Positions 30,857-41,188 of a stretch of DNA of 64,000 bases are shown piece after piece; the stretch's first letter is position 1; each line of letters starts with the position of its first letter. The notes under the pieces were generated by a model that was not told the DNA's origin, made no database searches, and worked only from the letters and a program-made list of their open reading frames with translations. A program made the position numbers and the translations under genes. The stretch is from a virus. Where the stretch lies: positions 48,821 through 112,820 of the IMG/VR virus record IMGVR_UViG_3300025012_000042; one strand, given 5' to 3'.

Positions 30857-31713
30857 CAGCACAACCCTCCTAAACAATAGAGTTCTAAGTTTTTATTAGT
30901 AGGATTTGATACACTGATTGTTATTTTGTCTGTTTGGGTTGGAAGTTTGACTCTATTATTTTCGACTAAAGTATCATTAACTTTAAAAACTAAACCATCA
31001 TGTGATTCTGTATATAATTCTATGATAGTTGTAAATTTAGGAAGTTGGATTATTGGAGTAGCGACACTTCCGTTAGGCATAATTGAAATGAATCCATCAC
31101 CAATGCTACAATTAGATAGAATTAAATCGTTGCCCAAAAAATCTTCATCCATATATACGATGCTTGTTAATGAATTATTATTTATTGATTGTTTCTTTGC
31201 TTCTAGGATTTCATAATAATCAAAATTCATATATCCATTTTCTAATGTATAAGTTTTACCAACCATCTGATCAATCATCACAGGTTCTAATTTTACAATA
31301 GTCTTAGGAACATTAGCTACATTTGTTATTTCTTGATATACAGGAATTTGAACTTCTTCTTGAACAATGCTCCCATCCTCTTGAATCACATCTTGTAATT
31401 CTGTAATATATTCATCTGACGCTATGCGATATGTTACAGTTTGTTCATCCCATTCTATTACTTTTTCTGATTCAATGGTTTCATCAAATACTTCAACTTT
31501 ATTGCCGAATTCATCAGTAGTGATTTGGATATTATCTTTGTATAAATACTGGTTATTTTCATTGACTTTCTGGATTTTTTCATTTGTTGGTTCTGATATT
31601 GTTTTGTTGAGATTGATGGAGAATGGAAGAAGGACTGAATATTCGAAATTTAATTTTTCTCTGTCGATTCCTGTAATTTTGTTGGATGAGCGATTTAATA
31701 ATATTGTTTTCAT
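30856..31713 (-). CDS. Phage tail-associated protein of unknown family
   Basis: The 285-residue protein is mostly beta sheet. It contains a glutamate- and threonine-rich middle (T-I-E-S-E-K-V-I-E-W-D-E-Q-T-V-T-Y-R) and a C-terminal beta domain (F-T-T-I-I-E-L-Y-T-E-S-H-D-G-L). This style is seen in minor baseplate or fibre accessory proteins. It lies between the BppU-type protein (with an endonuclease inserted) and the lysis genes. Confidence 0.5.
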   Translation of the reverse strand: MKTILLNRSSNKITGIDREKLNFEYSVLLPFSINLNKTISEPTNEKIQKVNENNQYLYKDNIQITTDEFGNKVEVFDETIESEKVIEWDEQTVTYRIASDEYITELQDVIQEDGSIVQEEVQIPVYQEITNVANVPKTIVKLEPVMIDQMVGKTYTLENGYMNFDYYEILEAKKQSINNNSLTSIVYMDEDFLGNDLILSNCSIGDGFISIMPNGSVATPIIQLPKFTTIIELYTESHDGLVFKVNDTLVENNRVKLPTQTDKITISVSNPTNKNLELYCLGGLC

Positions 31714-31751
31714 TAAGATTTGTTGCCTCCTTTATATTTAGTTTAGTTTTG

Positions 31752-32771
31752 TTATTTACTTGTTAATGTGGGCAATAAAATAGAACTATCGGTTTGGATT
31801 GATAGTTCTAAATTATGTAGTATTTCTTGAATTTTAGTATCGACTAATTTTTTAAATTCTTTTACCTTATTTGTTTTATACGGTATTCTAGTTATTTTTA
31901 TACCATTATCCTCACAATACTTATTTTTAATATTATCCTTTCTAATTCTATCTAAATACCCTTCTTTTCCACCAAAATAATCAATAATTTTCCCGTGTTG
32001 CTCTCCATCTATTTCTACAACTTCATTTAATTCAGGTATGTAAAAATCGAATTTTAACAATGCTTTATCTTTACATTCCTTAAACTTCTTTTCGGATTTA
32101 TACAATATACCATTTAAAATCAACGCATTTTCAAATATTTTGTTTCCATTTGATTTAGAAAAATAAGGGTGTCCACTTCCTCCATTAATAAAACAATCAG
32201 CAGTTTGAGTAAATGTTGAGTTTATATTAACTGGCAAGTTACCTTTATAAATCCATTGATAATCTGATTTAAGTTTATCGTATTCTGTGCTTATTATCTC
32301 ATAATCTGGTCTGAATAATTTGCAAAATAACCGTATGTTATCCAATGCAAATTTATTATATTGAAAAGGAGAAGGACAAGAATTTTTTCTTTTAATATTT
32401 GAGATAGATACTTGAACCTTAAATCCATATTTATCATGACACCATATAGATTTGTCAACATTTTTCCAATCATCTATATTTATCATTTTATATCCTCGTT
32501 CATCCAAAAAAGAATACGCTAATTCATTTGTCCAATTAGTTAGTCCATTTTTATCGCAATAACATTGTTTACATAGAAATCCTTTTTTAAAACTATTCCA
32601 TAACACCCAAGATTCCTTATGATTGTTGTTTGGACATTTTATTAGTGCCCATAATTCTTTTTGATATGATTTTTGTATCCATTTAATATCTAATACTTTA
32701 TATTCCATGCATTCAGACTTACTTTCGCAAAATGTATTCATTGAATCTACATTCCATTTCTTTTTACCCAT
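31752..32771 (-). CDS. Free-standing homing endonuclease, Vsr-like
   Basis: The ATG at 32771 is 9 bases after AAAGGA. The 339-residue product has C-x-x-C motifs in its N-terminal third (C-K-Q-C-Y-C near residue 67) and a C-terminal nuclease: F-D-F-Y-I-P-E-L-N-E-V-V-E-I-D-G-E-Q-H-G near residue 240, followed by K-Y-C-E-D-N-G-I-K-I-T-R-I-P-Y. This is the Vsr/EDxHD active-site layout with catalytic D, E and H. It is inserted between two tail genes and flanked by stem-loops. Confidence 0.8.
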   Translation of the reverse strand: MGKKKWNVDSMNTFCESKSECMEYKVLDIKWIQKSYQKELWALIKCPNNNHKESWVLWNSFKKGFLCKQCYCDKNGLTNWTNELAYSFLDERGYKMINIDDWKNVDKSIWCHDKYGFKVQVSISNIKRKNSCPSPFQYNKFALDNIRLFCKLFRPDYEIISTEYDKLKSDYQWIYKGNLPVNINSTFTQTADCFINGGSGHPYFSKSNGNKIFENALILNGILYKSEKKFKECKDKALLKFDFYIPELNEVVEIDGEQHGKIIDYFGGKEGYLDRIRKDNIKNKYCEDNGIKITRIPYKTNKVKEFKKLVDTKIQEILHNLELSIQTDSSILLPTLTSK

Positions 32772-32810
32772 TATTCTCATTCCTTTCTGACAAAAGTTTT
32801 AGGAAATGGG

Positions 32811-32841
32811 AAAAGAGCCAATGTGTCAGCACAGCTCTTTT
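32811..32841 (-). terminator. Stem-loop upstream of the endonuclease gene
   Basis: AAAAGAGC / GCTCTTTT with a 15-base loop is followed on the minus strand by CCCA. It lies between the BppU-type stop and the endonuclease start, and may reduce read-through into the lysis genes. Confidence 0.5.
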
Positions 32842-32847
32842 AATTAC

Positions 32848-32875
32848 CTTTGTAATGCTTCGAATCACTACAAAG
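32848..32875. other. Stem-loop just past the BppU stop codon
   Basis: CTTTGTAATG / CACTACAAAG form a 10-bp stem with one G-T pair and an 8-base loop. There is no T-run. It may stabilise the 3' end of the long tail mRNA. Confidence 0.4.
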
Positions 32876-32897
32876 AACCATATTTAATTATAGATTA

Positions 32898-35800
32898 TTA
32901 AGTAGTAATTAATTTATTAGTTGCTTTATCTACAAAACCTTGTATTGTCAATCCATTTGTTTTAAATGTGGTTGGCGTAATAACTCCTGAACGAACTAAG
33001 CCATTATCCATCTTAATCAAAGGATTTCCAGTTAAACTGACTAAAAATATTTGCCCTGTATTATCGGTATTTAACACACCGTTTGTTACAAGTTTACTAA
33101 AGACAAGTAAATAAAGTTGAGAATTATACATGACAAGCCATCTACCAATTCCTACCATTGGTTTTGATATAGCAGTTAATCCATACTGTTTGGTGTAATT
33201 ATTTGTAAATCCACCAGTGTTCAAATTAACCAATGCACCTGTATTTAGGTTGATACTCTCTTCGGCGAATCCTAATTGAGATATTCCGAATTCACCATAA
33301 AGAGAAGTAGAATCTTGACCAATTTTATATGTCAAACCAGACCAAGGATGATTACCAAATTTCCCACCTACAGACGAAGAAATATCACAAATTACCCAAT
33401 TTGAAAGTTCCCTAACAATTGTTACGTCTGTACTTGAAGTAATAGGTGAAGGACTAGGCACATACTCACTATATGTTGTTAGGTTATACTCGTTACTCCA
33501 ATTAAATAAAGTCTGCATTTCCTTTGTTTGTTTATTGATAACCATTACATTCGCAAGTCCAGAATCTCTTCTCAAACTTTTAGGAATCAAAATATCATAT
33601 CCACTAGGATACATACCTGAAGCCAAACTTAAATCCAAACTACAATAATCAACAAAAATTGTACTTGCAGTTTCATCACTTGCAGCAGAGTGTATTAAGA
33701 AATGAACCCAACCAGAACTATCTATCATATTTGCAATAGAAACAGATGCACTGCCACCACTAATTTTTGTTACAGCACTAGTTGTATTTACAGAACCAAT
33801 AGTAGTAAATGTTAGGGCAACACTATTCCATACTGCAAATGTAGCACTATTTCCTCCACTTGCTAATGAACCATATGTCCATACATTTCCAACAATAGTT
33901 CCTAGATTGGATTTCAAATATGCAACTTTGTCTATGGCACTTATAGAACCATATTTTTGCTCGAACTCAGATATGGCATTGTAAGAAATAATATATCCTG
34001 CACCTTTACCACTTGTTGAAGTCGCATATGAAGATAATGTGGCATCAAGTTTGGATAACCCACTATAATTATAAGCACCACTTGTTGATTCAATTTCTGT
34101 TCCAGTTCCAGGAACAAATTCTGTATTACGACTTGCAATTGTGCCTTCTTTATACCTGATTATATTTGGATTGGAAGCAACATCGCCTTTTAATTTTGAA
34201 GCGAAGTCATCAGAAAGGACAATACTTGATGAAGTACCTATAGAATTTTCCGAGCAAATCACGATTTTATCGGAGAATTTGATGTCTAATGATGCGTAAT
34301 CTACGTTGATGACGGATGGGGTTATTCCGTCCGATGCGTCTGCGTAGGCAATAGCGTAAATCGTACCAGTGGGCGAAATGTAACTAGGAGAAATAGTAAG
34401 AGTTGTAAGAGTTGGCGTACTTTGAGTATTGGTCACTGCTGTAGCAAAAGCAGCACTCGTATAATAACTAACACTTGCTTTATTACCTGTTGGACTTGAA
34501 CCATGACAGTAAACTTTACAAGTCATGGTACTAATATTATTTTTCATCCACGTTGCTTTTTCAGCAGTGGTTTTAGCAGGAATTTTACATCCTAATTTCC
34601 GTTCAACAATTTTAATCACATCTAGTATAAGAGGAACTTGTGCTCTCTTTCCGTTTTCAGAAGTTGTGACAGTATAACTTATTCCATCCTGTGTTTTGAT
34701 TTTATCAATATCCGTCTGCGAAGATACTTCAATTATAGTCGTATTTGCAGGAACACTCAAAGGACTTGAACTATCGAACCATGCCGCAAAGATAACGTTA
34801 CATTGGCCTTGAGTTGGTTCGTTTCCTGCACCGAATGTAGCGGTTAGATTTATAACAATAATATTGTCAACATAATAAGTTGACCAAGCAGAAGCTCTAG
34901 AATCTCCAATCTCCAATAAGGTACTCGTGGTCGTAGCTGTGATAATTGATGATACTTTTTGCAGGGTAGGGGAATAGGCATAGGCATCTGTTCCTTGTCC
35001 AAACTTTAAATATATTTTTGAAGATACATCAGTCTCAATATCCGCTGAGACATAATATTTATTACCTGTAATAGTTGTTTTTAGTTGTGATATAGAGGCG
35101 AACTGTGCTGTTGCTAATTTGCTCGCTCTACCATCCACTATAGCTGTAATATTACTCCATCCAGTAGTCCCATTAGTGAAATCGCCATTCGTTACAATAT
35201 TTGTTGCCGTTCCATCAGGATATGGAAACTCTAATATATTACTTTCACAGTCATATAGCTTATTCGGATTCTCCCAAGTCCTACCGCTAACCTTACTAGC
35301 AAAATCACTCGTAATTGTCTGATTTGCATAAGGTAATCTAAACCCTGCTTCACCCATCAGAGTAGTTGTGGTAGGTACACTCAATGCAGGTTGACCTGCT
35401 GACATAATCATTGAGTAATCAATCTGTAAATCTTGATTTGTTAAACTAGCATTAGTTCCTAGTTTAAACGTAGCAACATTTCCAAACATTCCAGTCCAAG
35501 GAGTAACTGCATCGCCTACCACTTCTGTTTTAGTTGTTCCATTCATGTAATAAACTTTTGGAACTGAACTAGTAGCAGTTGCCTCCATAGCAACAACTTG
35601 ATATTTACTTAAAGCTATTCCAATTGTTTCAGTGAAAGTTAATTTCTTATTTGTAGCATCTACTCCACCAGTATTAATTATTTTAGTAGCTAAGACTGTT
35701 CCTAAAACTCTATCAACAAGTTTTACAGTATCTCCATCTGAATATAAAGTTGTATCAACAATATCAAAATATGCTGATGTGTCTGTGGATAAAGCGTCTT

Positions 35801-38426
35801 TTACTAATGTAGATTTAGCAGTATCAGTATCAAAAACACCAGAAATTAATTCCCCTGCCATACCAGTAATTGTGACAGTATCTCCTGCACTCCATGTCGA
35901 AGGAGTACCAATTACTACGCGATTCACACCACGACTATTGCCAGTATTTGTCGCTTTAACAATAGAATTGACGGTTTGTGTCATTTGTGCTTCCGATGAA
36001 ATGCGTCTTTGGTCGGTGTATGCTGGCATGATGATTGCATCACCTGAGATGAAGTCGGGAGGGATATTAGGGAAAATGGAGCCACGGTCAATGTTGGAGA
36101 TTGAGATGTCTGATAAAATTGAATTATTATATTCAGCAACACTATCCCTAGGTCTATTTATACTCACAACGGCATTGGAGATATCTACTACAGCAGTTAA
36201 TGTTGAAGTTGAAGTATAAAATTTACTATTTTTATAGACGTCTGCAGATGTTCCAGTTCTAACAAAACGTAAATGTAGGGGAAATTCACTATTTGAAACG
36301 GAAATAGAAAGACCTGTTGTGCTACTGGGACCACAAAGTTTTAACGAACCTGCTGTAGTTCTTGTTTCAAGGGTACATATCCCATCTACGTTTAATATAT
36401 CATTGAAAGTATCCCATCGTAGCCCTGCATAATCTTTAATCCATAGATCAATAGTGTAAGTTTTATTTGCAGATATCTGCAGTGTAGTGTTATATCTTAG
36501 TCTTCCATTATAACCTGAACCTGTAACCGTTGGAGCAAATACTCCCGCCGTTGTTTCAGCAGGACTCCCACCAACCTCCGCAACAGTCGTCCCATCCAAA
36601 CTAGCATAAAACACAGTGTTAGCATCAACCTCTGTCTTAGGTATACCATGATGCACAGTCAGCATTTTCTTCAGCGAAAGTTCTCCACGCTTGAACTGAT
36701 CATCTGCTTTTTTGAGGAGGTAGTCATAATTATATTGGGATTTTGTTTCGTGGCGAAGGTCTGTGATGTCGCGTGAGTCGATTACGTTGGAGTAGAGGGA
36801 TTGTGGATGGTCTGAGAGTAAGCATAACGAGTAAGAAGCAAATACATTCCAAACATTAGGTGCGGTAATAGCCTCTATTGTCATTAAGTTAGCACTATCA
36901 ATACTTATAATTTTTGCGATATATATTATACTTGCATCATTGTTTCTATATACAATATCACCCACTTTAAACAATGAAGTGTTTGATATTTGAACTTGAT
37001 TGCGAACCCCGATAGCGGTAAACGCAAAAGATGAAGCAGTTACAGATGATTGAACATAACCCCTCGCCCCATTCGGATTACTCGGACTGAAACCCGATGA
37101 ATTCCGTCTTTGATTGGCGCAGATTCCAACTCCGTACACGTACCCGTCGAATGTCAAAAGTGCATTCTTAGCAGTTGTTGAACCGTCCCCAGATTTAAAA
37201 ATTCCTTTGTCCACTGAATCTAAAGCAAAAGTATAAGTTGTATTAGCTGAATTTCCTCCCCATGCTTTTACATTTACAGTGTCATTTACACCTTCAGGAT
37301 AAGTTGTGATATTTACACCTGATTGTGTTCTGAATCTATAGCTTAAGGTATAACCATTTCCATTTTGAGGAAACCAAAATTCAAGGAATACTAAGTCTGT
37401 TCTCTTGCTTGTGGTTGGAGGTGCATCAAATGTCACGACAGTTTGTGGTACTGAAACTTCATATCCATTAATCGAATAAGTATCAGCAGGGACAGTAATT
37501 GAATTTAAATTAGTTGTTGAACCAGTGACAAATGGAAGAGGTCTTAAGCAACCTGAATGTCTTTGATTACGAATTATATCTGCTTTTGCTTTGTCGATAT
37601 CATTAAGGGACGCAGTATTAGGAACACCACTAAGATTAAATTGATACCATAAAACCCAAGCAGTTCCATTCCATCTCCAATGACCATTTTTTGTAGTATC
37701 TGAATCAGAAGTTACATGCCAACTATCACCTAATACATTACCAGATGAAGGAAGCAAAGCATAGGTTGTTTTAATTCCTTTGGGATTGGTATATGTATTA
37801 TTATTTATTGTTGTAACCGTATTATTAGCTAAAGTCGTTGCATTTTGTGCATTTATAATAGCCGTTGTGGTGTTATTTGTTGCAGTTATTGCACCTTGCC
37901 TAGCAACCTCAGTTTCAGCAATTTTATTTGTTGCTTCTGCTATTTTGTTGTTTACATCTGAATTCCATTGAGTTGAATCATCATTATATTGAGCTTGTAT
38001 GTCTAATAATTTAGCATCAATTACTGTGATTTGATTAGAACTTAAAATTCCTTCACCATTATCAATTGAAGCTGTAACAGTAAAATTAAATTGTGCTGTG
38101 CTTAATTTCTTACCTGACACATCTGAAAAACTAATTTCTGCCTTTACTATTCCCACTGCTGCCAAAGTTTGAGATTTTAATATACATTCTATTTTACCAT
38201 TTGTGGCATCAAGCGTGGAAACTCCTGAAGAAACATCTTGTAAAACTAACGTTTGGTCAGATTTTAAAAATGCAAATGTGACAACTTGATCAGTCAGATT
38301 TACTGGTACTCCTTGATTACAAATCATAAATTCTAATACTGATGTATCTATATCATTCTGAACAAATTTTATATTTGTAAATGAACTTTGCTTAAAATCT
38401 AATATCAGGGAATATCTATTTTCCAT
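32898..38426 (-). CDS. BppU-type baseplate upper protein fused to a long receptor-binding fibre
   Basis: The 1842-residue protein starts with a BppU N-terminal domain (about 1-120: L-D-F-K-Q-S-S-F-T-N-I-K-F, then V-T-F-A-F-L-K) that docks to the baseplate. A short coiled coil follows (A-T-N-K-I-A-E-T-E-V-A-R). Then comes a W-R-W-N-G-T-A-W module near residue 250 that is also found in the giant tail protein at 41779. Further on are a LamG/concanavalin-like domain (about 600-760), a carbohydrate-binding-like domain (about 1060-1210, N-G-D-F-T-N-G-T-T-G-W) and several beta-rich repeats. It likely recognises the host surface. It directly follows an endonuclease gene. Confidence 0.75.
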   Translation of the reverse strand: MENRYSLILDFKQSSFTNIKFVQNDIDTSVLEFMICNQGVPVNLTDQVVTFAFLKSDQTLVLQDVSSGVSTLDATNGKIECILKSQTLAAVGIVKAEISFSDVSGKKLSTAQFNFTVTASIDNGEGILSSNQITVIDAKLLDIQAQYNDDSTQWNSDVNNKIAEATNKIAETEVARQGAITATNNTTTAIINAQNATTLANNTVTTINNNTYTNPKGIKTTYALLPSSGNVLGDSWHVTSDSDTTKNGHWRWNGTAWVLWYQFNLSGVPNTASLNDIDKAKADIIRNQRHSGCLRPLPFVTGSTTNLNSITVPADTYSINGYEVSVPQTVVTFDAPPTTSKRTDLVFLEFWFPQNGNGYTLSYRFRTQSGVNITTYPEGVNDTVNVKAWGGNSANTTYTFALDSVDKGIFKSGDGSTTAKNALLTFDGYVYGVGICANQRRNSSGFSPSNPNGARGYVQSSVTASSFAFTAIGVRNQVQISNTSLFKVGDIVYRNNDASIIYIAKIISIDSANLMTIEAITAPNVWNVFASYSLCLLSDHPQSLYSNVIDSRDITDLRHETKSQYNYDYLLKKADDQFKRGELSLKKMLTVHHGIPKTEVDANTVFYASLDGTTVAEVGGSPAETTAGVFAPTVTGSGYNGRLRYNTTLQISANKTYTIDLWIKDYAGLRWDTFNDILNVDGICTLETRTTAGSLKLCGPSSTTGLSISVSNSEFPLHLRFVRTGTSADVYKNSKFYTSTSTLTAVVDISNAVVSINRPRDSVAEYNNSILSDISISNIDRGSIFPNIPPDFISGDAIIMPAYTDQRRISSEAQMTQTVNSIVKATNTGNSRGVNRVVIGTPSTWSAGDTVTITGMAGELISGVFDTDTAKSTLVKDALSTDTSAYFDIVDTTLYSDGDTVKLVDRVLGTVLATKIINTGGVDATNKKLTFTETIGIALSKYQVVAMEATATSSVPKVYYMNGTTKTEVVGDAVTPWTGMFGNVATFKLGTNASLTNQDLQIDYSMIMSAGQPALSVPTTTTLMGEAGFRLPYANQTITSDFASKVSGRTWENPNKLYDCESNILEFPYPDGTATNIVTNGDFTNGTTGWSNITAIVDGRASKLATAQFASISQLKTTITGNKYYVSADIETDVSSKIYLKFGQGTDAYAYSPTLQKVSSIITATTTSTLLEIGDSRASAWSTYYVDNIIVINLTATFGAGNEPTQGQCNVIFAAWFDSSSPLSVPANTTIIEVSSQTDIDKIKTQDGISYTVTTSENGKRAQVPLILDVIKIVERKLGCKIPAKTTAEKATWMKNNISTMTCKVYCHGSSPTGNKASVSYYTSAAFATAVTNTQSTPTLTTLTISPSYISPTGTIYAIAYADASDGITPSVINVDYASLDIKFSDKIVICSENSIGTSSSIVLSDDFASKLKGDVASNPNIIRYKEGTIASRNTEFVPGTGTEIESTSGAYNYSGLSKLDATLSSYATSTSGKGAGYIISYNAISEFEQKYGSISAIDKVAYLKSNLGTIVGNVWTYGSLASGGNSATFAVWNSVALTFTTIGSVNTTSAVTKISGGSASVSIANMIDSSGWVHFLIHSAASDETASTIFVDYCSLDLSLASGMYPSGYDILIPKSLRRDSGLANVMVINKQTKEMQTLFNWSNEYNLTTYSEYVPSPSPITSSTDVTIVRELSNWVICDISSSVGGKFGNHPWSGLTYKIGQDSTSLYGEFGISQLGFAEESINLNTGALVNLNTGGFTNNYTKQYGLTAISKPMVGIGRWLVMYNSQLYLLVFSKLVTNGVLNTDNTGQIFLVSLTGNPLIKMDNGLVRSGVITPTTFKTNGLTIQGFVDKATNKLITT

Positions 38427-38438
38427 AATAATCCTCCT

Positions 38439-39371
38439 TTAAACAGAAGAAGAACTATTTTCTAGTTCTTCTTCGAATTTTATATAAGTAACTCTTTTTA
38501 ATTTTCCATAATCAAATTCATTGTGGAATTGCGATGTTATTATTAATCCATTATCAATATCAAATTTTATCCAAGAATGTCCAGTATTTAGATATTTTAT
38601 TGCGTATTTATAAATGTCAATAATTATTTCTTTGCTAGGAAGATTATCTTTTAAAGATATTATTCTTATTTCTTTCCAACCTTTATTATTTAATGCATAT
38701 GATCTTTTTATTTCTTTATTTTTAAATTCTTGCTCTGTTTGATATCCTCTTTGTACTAATAAATTATGACCTCCACCGTCATATTCTATGTAAATTTTAT
38801 CTTCTAAAAAAGCAATATCTAAAAAGAAATAAGACTGAAGATAATTTAATTCACCTCCAAGAACATTTGAAATATACTGTTGGCCACGACTTAAAGGAGC
38901 CGTACCATTTCGATATAAAGACATCAATCTCTTTTTATTAATTTCCTCAGTGTGTAAAAAATAACCTATCCCATTATATTTTTCTTCAAAAGTTTTACTT
39001 ATTTTATCACTTACTGATTTCAATTTAGTAGGAATATTCACTCCATAACGAAGCATATTACTTTCCTCCCTTTTTAAAACAATACAATCAACACAACAAT
39101 CTTTATGTATTATTCCATTTTTATTTTTATTGGAATAACTATCAAATGTTTGAGTATATTCTTTTCCACAATAATCACATATAAAATTAACTTGTATGTT
39201 ACTATACTCAGATAAGTCTAATACATCAACCATTATTTTTGCATCTTTTGGTATATGAAATCTATTTCGTTTATCTAATCTTCTAGGTATTTCATACCCT
39301 TTTTCTTCATAATATCTAATTGTTCTCCCTCTTAACCCTACCTCTACTTCTTGTGGTAATACTAACGCCAA
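38439..39371 (-). CDS. Free-standing homing endonuclease, Vsr-like
   Basis: TTG 39371 is the start, 6 bases after AAGGAGGG. The 310-residue product has the shared N-terminal module E-V-E-V-G-L-R-G...C-D-Y-C-G-K with C-C-V-D-C, followed by one or two N-M-L-R-Y-G-V repeats (far fewer than the pseudogene). The nuclease reads K-I-Y-I-E-Y-D-G-G-G-H-N near residue 195 and G-W-K-E-I-R-I-I-S-L-K-D near residue 230. It sits between the secreted-protein pair and the BppU-type gene, which starts 13 bp after its stop. Confidence 0.8.
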   Translation of the reverse strand: MALVLPQEVEVGLRGRTIRYYEEKGYEIPRRLDKRNRFHIPKDAKIMVDVLDLSEYSNIQVNFICDYCGKEYTQTFDSYSNKNKNGIIHKDCCVDCIVLKREESNMLRYGVNIPTKLKSVSDKISKTFEEKYNGIGYFLHTEEINKKRLMSLYRNGTAPLSRGQQYISNVLGGELNYLQSYFFLDIAFLEDKIYIEYDGGGHNLLVQRGYQTEQEFKNKEIKRSYALNNKGWKEIRIISLKDNLPSKEIIIDIYKYAIKYLNTGHSWIKFDIDNGLIITSQFHNEFDYGKLKRVTYIKFEEELENSSSSV

Positions 39372-39560
39372 ACTAAATCCCTCCTTAAGATTACCTCCCA
39401 TATAAATACAAACAATAAGAAAGCAAGCAGAAACACACTATGGGAGGAAAGTTAAATGTGTTTTCAGATATCATCTGCCTACTTACTAAAATAGACATAC
39501 AAAAGAAGAGGTTAAAATCACCTTTCCCTCTCACCTTTTATTCTTCTTTTAACACAAAAT

Positions 39561-39592
39561 AAAAAGACTCCAATTAATTTGAAGTCTTTTTT
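39561..39592 (-). terminator. Terminator of the secreted-protein cassette
   Basis: AAAAAGACT / AGTCTTTTTT form a 9-bp stem followed on the minus strand by TTTATTTTG, 13 bp past the stop of the dockerin-like gene. Confidence 0.75.
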
Positions 39593-39604
39593 CTAATCCT
39601 TATA

Positions 39605-40318
39605 TTAATCCCTTAATCCAACCAATCTTTGCATTAGCACAATCACATCTTTGATATTCAATTTATTGTCAGGAAAAATAGATGCCATATTCACCAAATT
39701 AATTTCATTCTCTTTTTTCAATCCAACTAAATACTGTAATCCTGCTACCGCATCTGAAATACCAACAACTGAATCATCTTTAATAATTTTTCCTCTTTGA
39801 AATTTTAAATTATCTTGTTCGGGCAATATAATTGAATTTGAATTTTTGTCTTTCAGATTAATGAATTTTACAGTAACATTAACTTGTGCATTTGATGAAT
39901 TACTAATTGACATTGGAATAAATACTAATTTTTGAACTGATAATGTTTCTGTATTTGAACCAGAAATTATTACTTTTCCAGAAACACTATCAATAGTTTG
40001 ACTGAATTGTTCAAAATTTGATTCATTTAAAACATCCAAAACCTCAATCTCAGTAGAACAAAAATCTAATTCAATATCATAATTAGAAAGTGAATTTTCT
40101 GGATCAATATTATCTAATCCAATATATAATCCTACGCCATTTTCATTACTCCCTTGTTCTATTGAAATTGATGGTTTAGATTGAACTTCTACATTAATGA
40201 TTTCAAATTGACTTTCAGTATCAGCTAATGCGTTATTAGTTATTAATAGCAGTATCATCATAGAAACTAATACAAACAATGATAATCTTCTCAACATCAT
40301 CACACTAATTATCAACAT
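39605..40318 (-). CDS. Secreted cohesin-like/dockerin-like protein
   Basis: The 237-residue protein has a signal peptide (hydrophobic core about 12-28, ending A-L-A). The middle (about 40-165) is a beta sandwich with cohesin-like phrases (V-G-L-Y-I-G-L-D-N-I-D-P, S-G-S-N-T-E-T-L). The C-terminal 60 residues have two dockerin-type halves: V-V-G-I-S-D-A-V-A-G-L-Q-Y-L-V-G-L near residue 178 and K-L-N-I-K-D-V-I-V-L-M-Q-R-L-V-G-L near residue 217. Several calcium ligands of the first half are missing. The start could also be an ATG near 40300. It shares a promoter and terminator with the upstream secreted protein. Confidence 0.65.
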   Translation of the reverse strand: MLIISVMMLRRLSLFVLVSMMILLLITNNALADTESQFEIINVEVQSKPSISIEQGSNENGVGLYIGLDNIDPENSLSNYDIELDFCSTEIEVLDVLNESNFEQFSQTIDSVSGKVIISGSNTETLSVQKLVFIPMSISNSSNAQVNVTVKFINLKDKNSNSIILPEQDNLKFQRGKIIKDDSVVGISDAVAGLQYLVGLKKENEINLVNMASIFPDNKLNIKDVIVLMQRLVGLRD

Positions 40319-41117
40319 ATTTCAAATTTATCCATTTTGGATTAGTGAGAATATTTCCTTCCAAATCCTTCAAAGTATCCTTAATAATAATATGATATTT
40401 TTTAGATGTTAAATAAGAAGAATTGTTTTCTACTGTGAAAGATTTTTTATCATCAGATACAGTTATATTATAATCTGTAAGTTGTTTAAGATCATATGGA
40501 ACATTATTATTGCCAAAACCAAAATTTAACTGAGACTCGTACAATAAAATCGATTGTGTTGTAATTGTTGTTGGATCAACTTCTTCAGATAAAGAAATTT
40601 TTACAAAATCATCGCTTCTTTCAATAATTAATTCTTGGTCACTAAAATAACTATAATTAGATGGGAAAACATGGAATGTGAAATCTGTAAATGTTCTCTC
40701 TGTTGAAATTCCTGCAATGTCAGTGGCAATTATTTTATTCAAAGTCCAAGTACCAATATCACTGTCATTAAATAGTCTGGTGAACTTCCATCGAGAAAGA
40801 AGAAATTCGCTTGATGGATTGATTATTTCGTTTCCATTTGGTGTACTGAATTCAAGTGAAACACTTTCCACAGGTGACATACTATTATAGTCAACCCACA
40901 CTTGCATTTCAAACGATTCTCCAGATTTTGCAAAAGAATCTATTCCCCTTCCTAGAAATGAACCACTTCCACTTGTAATCGTTGGAGCGTTTCTATCACT
41001 ATTCGGTATCACAAGAACTTCTATTATAGAAAAATTTAAAGTTTCCTCTCCATGTACCAATGGAGCACTTGAAAATAAAAATAGGAACATTGTTAGCAAA
41101 GTCATTACTTTTCTCAT
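40305..41117 (-). CDS. Secreted beta-sandwich protein with Ig-like (SbsA-type) C-terminus
   Basis: The 270-residue protein has a signal peptide (residues about 1-23, core M-F-L-F-L-F-S-S-A-P, cleavage near H-G). The middle (about 45-150) is a beta sandwich (F-E-M-Q-V-W-V-D-Y and V-S-L-E-F-S-T-P-N-G). Residues about 165-270 match the bacterial Ig-like pattern (V-K-I-S-L-S-E-E-V-D-P-T-T-I...D-L-E-G-N-I-L-T-N-P). Such proteins are found at the cell surface. The strong ribosome site is GAGGAGG. It overlaps the dockerin-like gene by 14 bp. Confidence 0.6.
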   Translation of the reverse strand: MRKVMTLLTMFLFLFSSAPLVHGEETLNFSIIEVLVIPNSDRNAPTITSGSGSFLGRGIDSFAKSGESFEMQVWVDYNSMSPVESVSLEFSTPNGNEIINPSSEFLLSRWKFTRLFNDSDIGTWTLNKIIATDIAGISTERTFTDFTFHVFPSNYSYFSDQELIIERSDDFVKISLSEEVDPTTITTQSILLYESQLNFGFGNNNVPYDLKQLTDYNITVSDDKKSFTVENNSSYLTSKKYHIIIKDTLKDLEGNILTNPKWINLKYVDN

Positions 41118-41159
41118 TGTATTTTCCTCCTCTTACTATTTTTGTCTTATCTAATAATT

Positions 41160-41188
41160 AGTATATAGCAATAAAGGAGGATTTACAA
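41160..41188 (-). promoter_or_regulatory. Promoter of the secreted-protein cassette
   Basis: On the minus strand TTGTAA (41183-41188) and TATACT (41160-41165) are 17 bp apart and lie 43 bp before the ATG of the first secreted protein. Confidence 0.6.

Noticed and set aside
35632-36219. 195-codon + strand frame inside the BppU-type gene
   Set aside because: Antisense shadow of a serine/threonine-rich coding region. No ribosome site and hydrophobic valine-rich translation.
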